This document shows, piece after piece, positions 23,244 to 24,431 of a DNA stretch of 24,431 bases. The stretch spans positions 1-24,431 of the IMG/VR virus record IMGVR_UViG_3300007541_000211; one strand, 5' to 3'. Numbering within the stretch: position 1 is the first letter of the stretch; each line of letters opens with the position of its first letter. The notes under the pieces are model-generated. The model was not told the DNA's origin. It was given only the letters and a program-made list of their open reading frames with translations, and ran no database searches. A program made the position numbers and the translations under genes. Source of the stretch: a virus.

Positions 23244-24431
23244 TGGCAACTAAAATTGTAAATGGAACTGTACCAGGAAGCAGTTTCAGGTATGTGGTTG
23301 TAGAAAAAACAACTAATAGATCAACACCATTATTTTTTAATTACTATGTGACATATGAGGACATGGGTGTCCCTGGAACAGCGAATCCATCTACTCTGAA
23401 ATCCGTATTAGTATATCAGAAACCCGGACCTGGGGGTACAATTCAATACGTTGAATCTGCTAGATTGCAAGCAGATGGTACATGGAAACTTTTAAAAGAT
23501 AATGAAGCAAGAGTTATAAATCCACCAAGTCCCGGATTTCCAAACGGATCTATAGGAGGAATAGTAGATGCAAATTCAACTGATTTTGTTCTTGGGGCTG
23601 GAGCAAGACGATCACTAGTAGAGAAAGGACCAAATACACTTAATACTACATCAAGACAAAAATTACTCGATGCAGTAACCAAATCAACTCCACTATCACG
23701 TCAGCAAGTAGAGCAAGCATATTATATTAGTCAAAGCACAGCTCCTGATGGAACCCAAATAGGACCAGTGATAGCACTACCTGGACCTGCAGTTGTAGAA
23801 CCAACTGCTCCAGTTGTAGAACCAACTGCTCCAGAAGCAGTGACCGCAGCGCCACTTGCTGAATCATCTACAGGTTTTCAAAATGCACCAGCATATTTGA
23901 GATATCCACTCAAACATACTAATGATCAGTATGACTTCTTGCAAATACAACCAGCAAAATATGTACCTGGTATTTCTGTTGGTGCTGGAGCAGCTGACAC
24001 AACTAGAATAGGATTGCAATCGGTAAAAACAAGAATCAAAAGTACAGAAGGATTTCCAAAAATATTTTTACCAATGACTCCTGGTATCACAGAGTCTAAC
24101 CAAGTCGGGTGGGGTGAGGATAGCTTAAACCCTGTTCAAGCAGCATATGGTCAAGCCGCAGCATCAATTATTGACGATCCGACAAAGGTATTTAAAAACT
24201 TAGATAAATTAAATGAAACTACACAAGGTCTTTTAAATCAATCTGGTCTTGGAAAGTTTGTTACTGCATACTTTGCAGGTCAAGCAGTGAGTGCTAATCT
24301 CTTGGGAAGAAGTGGAATTGTTTTGAATCCAAACCTTGAACTCTTATTCCAAGGTCCAAAATTACGCAGTTTCAAATATAGTTTTAGATTCACACCCAGA
24401 GATGATCCAGAAGCAAAAGAAATTAGAAGGA
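23243..24431 (+). CDS. 48: Baseplate tail-tube cap gp48 (3' end cut by window edge)
   Basis: Open from ATG 23243 to the window edge, 396 codons without a stop. The N-terminal ~75 residues (FRYVVVEKTTNRSTPLFFNY) are followed by a region with a Pro/Ala/Thr linker holding two VVEPTAP repeats. Then come AYLRYPLKHTNDQYDFLQIQ, IFLPMTPGITESNQVGWGED, and NPNLELLFQGPKLRSFKYSF then RFTPRDDPEAKEIRR, the tail-tube fold signature of gp48 at the point where the window stops. T4 gp48 caps the baseplate and starts the tube with gp54, here 0.9 kb upstream on the opposite strand. The Pro-rich insert makes this version larger than the 364-residue T4 protein. Confidence 0.85.
   Translation, partial: MATKIVNGTVPGSSFRYVVVEKTTNRSTPLFFNYYVTYEDMGVPGTANPSTLKSVLVYQKPGPGGTIQYVESARLQADGTWKLLKDNEARVINPPSPGFPNGSIGGIVDANSTDFVLGAGARRSLVEKGPNTLNTTSRQKLLDAVTKSTPLSRQQVEQAYYISQSTAPDGTQIGPVIALPGPAVVEPTAPVVEPTAPEAVTAAPLAESSTGFQNAPAYLRYPLKHTNDQYDFLQIQPAKYVPGISVGAGAADTTRIGLQSVKTRIKSTEGFPKIFLPMTPGITESNQVGWGEDSLNPVQAAYGQAAASIIDDPTKVFKNLDKLNETTQGLLNQSGLGKFVTAYFAGQAVSANLLGRSGIVLNPNLELLFQGPKLRSFKYSFRFTPRDDPEAKEIRR
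23792..23833 (+). repeat. Two tandem 21-bp repeats inside gp48 (VVEPTAP x2)
   Basis: Two identical 21-base units, GTTGTAGAACCAACTGCTCCA with no gap, encode VVEPTAP twice, followed by a partial EAVTAAP. They form a flexible linker in gp48. In-frame copy-number change would be tolerated. Confidence 0.85.

Noticed and set aside
1-24431. CRISPR arrays, insertion sequences, integrase or attachment sites
   Set aside because: No spaced direct-repeat arrays, transposase-like ORFs or terminal inverted repeats were seen. The direct repeats reported are the 21-bp pair in gp48 and the low-complexity Gly codons.

Overview
This window looks like part of the tail, baseplate and adhesin region of a T4-type myovirus of marine cyanobacteria (Synechococcus or Prochlorococcus), or a close marine relative. 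The virion evidence is a T4-like gene set: gp4, gp48, gp54-like, gp26, gp51-like, a gp27-like hub and a gp5 OB hub, plus several very large structural proteins. The cyanophage evidence is a small protein with a CP12-type C-terminus (a Calvin-cycle regulator of phototrophs), tRNA-Thr(UGU) and tRNA-Leu(UAA) genes, small ORFs of a kind I associate with cyanophages, and an AT-rich base composition. All identifications come from reading the sequence; no database search was run.

Layout. At the right end, three plus-strand genes (gp4, an unrecognised 115-residue protein, and a gp48 cut by the window edge) diverge from everything else. A perfect T4-type late promoter box, TATAAATA, lies in the 41-bp gap before gp4. 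On the minus strand, from about 22.3 kb down to 8.9 kb, runs a tightly packed late operon: gp54-like, gp26, gp51-like, two Lys-rich proteins with a degenerate M23 domain and a lysozyme-like domain, gp27-like hub, CP12-like protein, gp5, a spike-like beta-helix protein, and three structural proteins. Most junctions are 1-4 nt overlaps or 1-4 nt gaps, which implies translational coupling. The gp26/gp51 junction has a canonical T_TTT_TTC heptamer that would fuse the two by a -1 frameshift, as in the G/GT tail chaperones of other tailed phages.

Next comes a separate accessory block at 7.17-8.96 kb. It opens with a perfect-consensus sigma-70 promoter (TTGACA-17 bp-TATAAT), carries two tiny ORFs, two tRNAs, two more small ORFs and a Mom-like DNA-modification gene, and closes with a rho-independent terminator. 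It therefore looks like a host-RNA-polymerase-read early 'moron' set inside the late operon. After the terminator, a late-promoter-like box restarts structural expression: a 1955-residue fibre-like protein, then a glycine-rich Ig-containing adhesin that runs off the left edge.

How it fits together. gp26, gp51 and the two long Lys-rich proteins would build the tape-measure and hub interior. gp27, gp5 and the beta-helix protein would form the hub and piercing spike. gp54 and gp48 would start and cap the tube, and gp4 would complete the head. The two left-most genes would contact the host surface. The early block would supply tRNAs and DNA protection. No gene-free stretch exceeds 300 bases; the largest gap, about 94 bp at 7132-7225, holds the terminator and the late promoter.
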